In this document: positions 6,130 through 7,628 of the stretch, one piece after another
Layout: each line of letters begins with the position of its first letter
Numbering within the stretch: the stretch's first letter is position 1
Assembly: GCA_040904745.1 (NCBI GenBank)
Contig: JBBDSW010000074.1
Location: 1 to 7,628, forward strand
DNA length: 7,628 nucleotides
Direction: 5' to 3'
Source: T1Sed10-7 sp040904745
GTDB lineage: Bacteria > Actinomycetota > Nitriliruptoria > Nitriliruptorales > Nitriliruptoraceae
Notes under the pieces: generated by a model
The model's database searches: none
Told to the model about the DNA's origin: nothing
What the model saw: only the letters and a program-made list of their open reading frames with translations
Made by a program: the position numbers and the translations under genes

Positions 6130-7628
6130 GCAGCGTCCGGCGAGGTGGCGTCGGGAAGGCGGCCAGCGAGGTACTCGGCGAGGTGGAGGACCCGCACGTC
6201 ACGCCCGGAGGCGTGGATGCCCCCGCGCAGCTGCAGGATGCAGCCGGGGTTGTCCGTGATCAGGATCGGGGCCGCGGTCCGGTCCACGCATCCGAGCTTG
6301 CGGTCGAGGATGCCCTCGGACAGCTCCGGGTTCTTGACGGAGGTGGATCCCCCGAACCCGCAACAGGTCGCCGCCTCCGGGAGCGGCACCACCTCGACGC
6401 CGGCCACGTCGCGCAGCAGCCGTTCGATGTCATCGGTGCGGTCGAGCGTGTTCGTCGAGTGGCAGAAGCGGTGCACGGTGACCGGCGTGCGGTCCCCGTC
6501 GTCGAGGCTGCCTGCCGGCAACCGACCAGGGCCGGCCGTGAGGTAGCTGATCAGGTCGTAGGTGCGTCCCGCGAGCTGCTGGGCCCGTTCCGCTTCGCCC
6601 CGGTCCTCGCGCAGCAGGTGCGGGGCGTCGTGACGGAGCATCGCCAGGCAGGAGGACGCGGGCGTCACGACGTCGTCGATCCCCGCCAGCGTCGCCATCG
6701 TCTGGCGGACCATGTCGCGCGCGGCGTCCTGCTCGCCGGCGTCGTAGGCGGGCAACCCGCAGCAGTGCTGTGCGCGGGGGAGGTGGACCTCGGCTCCCGC
6801 CGCGCGCAGCAACCGGGCGGTGGCGATGGGGATGTCGGGGGCCAGACGGTCGGACAGACACTGCAGGAAGAGCTGGACGCGACGGCCGGCCAGCGGCTGG
6901 GTGGCGAGCCGCGGCGGCTCCGCCAGCTTGCCGGGCTTCAGGTGGGAGCGTGCCGGCCGCGCCGGGATCGCCGGCGGGCTCCGCCAACCGACGGCCTTGG
7001 CCGCTGGGCCGCGCCCGGTGACCACCCGAGGGAGGGCGGTGACCCCGTCCCGCCGCCACGGCGTGGTGACGACCCCCGCCGCGCGGGCTCCTGCGTCCAC
7101 GAGCCAACGCTGCCCGAACGCTGCGAGCGCGAGCCGTGTCGCCCGGGTCGCCGGCGCGGACGGACGCGCCTCAGCGACCTTCCGCCGGATCTCGAGGATC
7201 TGGGTGGGCAGAGGGATGTCGACCGGGCAGACCTCGCCGCACGCCCCGCAGGAGACGCACAGTGACTGGGGTCCGGCGGCCGCGTCGATCCCGTGGTGGA
7301 AGGCGGTGTTCACGAGGCCGATGGCACCGGTGTAGACGTGCCCGAACGCGTGGCCGCCGACCACCCCGTACGGCGGGCAGACGTTCGCGCACGCGCCGCA
7401 GCGGATGCAGCGCAACGCGGCAGCGACGTCCGGGTCGGCGGCCATGGCGCTGCGACCGTTGTCGAGCAGGAGGATGTGCTGCTCCTGCCCGGGACGTGGC
7501 CCGGTCACGAAGTTGGTGTAGACGGTGATCGGTTGCGCGGTGGCCGAGCGGGCCAACAGGCGGACCTGCTTCATGGCGGCCGCGTAGGTCGGGACGAGCT
7601 TCTCGATGCCGGCCGTGACGATGTGGAC
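6126..7628 (-). CDS. LutB-LutA fusion: iron-sulfur electron-transfer protein of L-lactate oxidation (5' end outside window)
   Basis: Likely the iron-sulfur part of the LutABC (LldEFG) L-lactate dehydrogenase complex, carrying electrons from lactate oxidation towards the respiratory chain. The frame stays open to the right edge, and the 18 codons before the Met at 7574 read as the end of a LUD domain (HIVTAGIEKLVPTY), so that Met is internal and the true start is off-window. Next are the LutB hallmark LARSATAQ, two 4Fe-4S motifs (CIRCGACANVCP near 7409-7375; CVSCGACGEVCP near 7259-7225) and a proline-rich stretch like the LutB C-terminus. Two LutA-type CCG domains follow (CCGLPAYDAG near 6765; CHS, CCGFGG near 6360 and NPGC near 6240). 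In Bacillus LutA (about 240 aa) and LutB (about 480 aa) are separate proteins; here they are continuous. The stop overlaps the GlcD-like start as ATGA. Family assignment is firm; L-lactate as substrate is inferred from homology. Confidence 0.9.
   Translation of the reverse strand, partial: VHIVTAGIEKLVPTYAAAMKQVRLLARSATAQPITVYTNFVTGPRPGQEQHILLLDNGRSAMAADPDVAAALRCIRCGACANVCPPYGVVGGHAFGHVYTGAIGLVNTAFHHGIDAAAGPQSLCVSCGACGEVCPVDIPLPTQILEIRRKVAEARPSAPATRATRLALAAFGQRWLVDAGARAAGVVTTPWRRDGVTALPRVVTGRGPAAKAVGWRSPPAIPARPARSHLKPGKLAEPPRLATQPLAGRRVQLFLQCLSDRLAPDIPIATARLLRAAGAEVHLPRAQHCCGLPAYDAGEQDAARDMVRQTMATLAGIDDVVTPASSCLAMLRHDAPHLLREDRGEAERAQQLAGRTYDLISYLTAGPGRLPAGSLDDGDRTPVTVHRFCHSTNTLDRTDDIERLLRDVAGVEVVPLPEAATCCGFGGSTSVKNPELSEGILDRKLGCVDRTAAPILITDNPGCILQLRGGIHASGRDVRVLHLAEYLAGRLPDATSPDAA

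Noticed and set aside
4492..6546. A 684-codon plus-strand open frame opposite glcD and the Lut fusion
   Set aside because: It is a shadow of GC-rich codon use on the other strand: Arg/Gly/Pro/His-rich, low-complexity product with no recognisable motif, and it spans two well-supported genes.
7572..7574. ATG at 7574 as the true start of the iron-sulfur gene
   Set aside because: The codons upstream, up to the window edge, continue the LutB/LUD family sequence (VHIVTAGIEKLVPTY), so this Met is internal.
1..7628. tRNA or rRNA genes, CRISPR arrays, insertion sequences, phage genes
   Set aside because: I saw no repeat-spacer pattern, transposase motif, terminal repeats or tRNA-like cloverleaf; composition looks uniform along the window.

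Overview
The window is very GC-rich (about 70% by eye), uses G/C in most third codon positions, has several GTG starts and ends every readable gene with TGA. This points to a high-GC actinobacterium, but nothing here fixes the species. All supported genes are on the minus strand and read from the right edge leftwards.

Right to centre (7628 to 2391) is a tight gene string for flavin- and iron-sulfur-dependent oxidation of 2-hydroxyacids. It starts with the 3' part of a large iron-sulfur protein in which LutB-like (LldF-like) and LutA-like (LldE-like) modules of the L-lactate dehydrogenase complex are fused. Next come three genes matching the subunits of glycolate oxidase: GlcD (FAD oxidase), GlcE (second FAD-binding subunit) and GlcF (ferredoxin plus two CCG domains). 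The flavoproteins would take electrons from lactate, D-lactate or glycolate, and the iron-sulfur/CCG proteins would pass them on, probably to the quinone pool. A LutC partner and the operon promoter are not visible and would lie beyond the right edge.

GlcF is joined by a further 4-base overlap to a spermidine-synthase-like, Rossmann-fold protein (2394 to 1684). After a 123-base gap with its own good ribosome binding site comes a predicted P-loop GTPase of the cyclic 2,3-diphosphoglycerate synthetase family (1560 to 238). Bases 1 to 237 hold no gene I can support, only small inverted repeats.

Four consecutive junctions have the same form (ATGA, GTGA, GTGA, GTGA: start codon overlapping the previous stop). 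This argues for one translationally coupled operon from the Lut fusion through the methyltransferase-like gene. It also corrects the starts of GlcE, GlcF and the methyltransferase-like protein to internal GTG codons; Shine-Dalgarno sequences support the first two. The most unusual points are the LutB-LutA fusion in the same operon as GlcDEF, and two accessory genes of unproven function (the SAM-type protein and the cDPG-synthetase-like GTPase) beside it.
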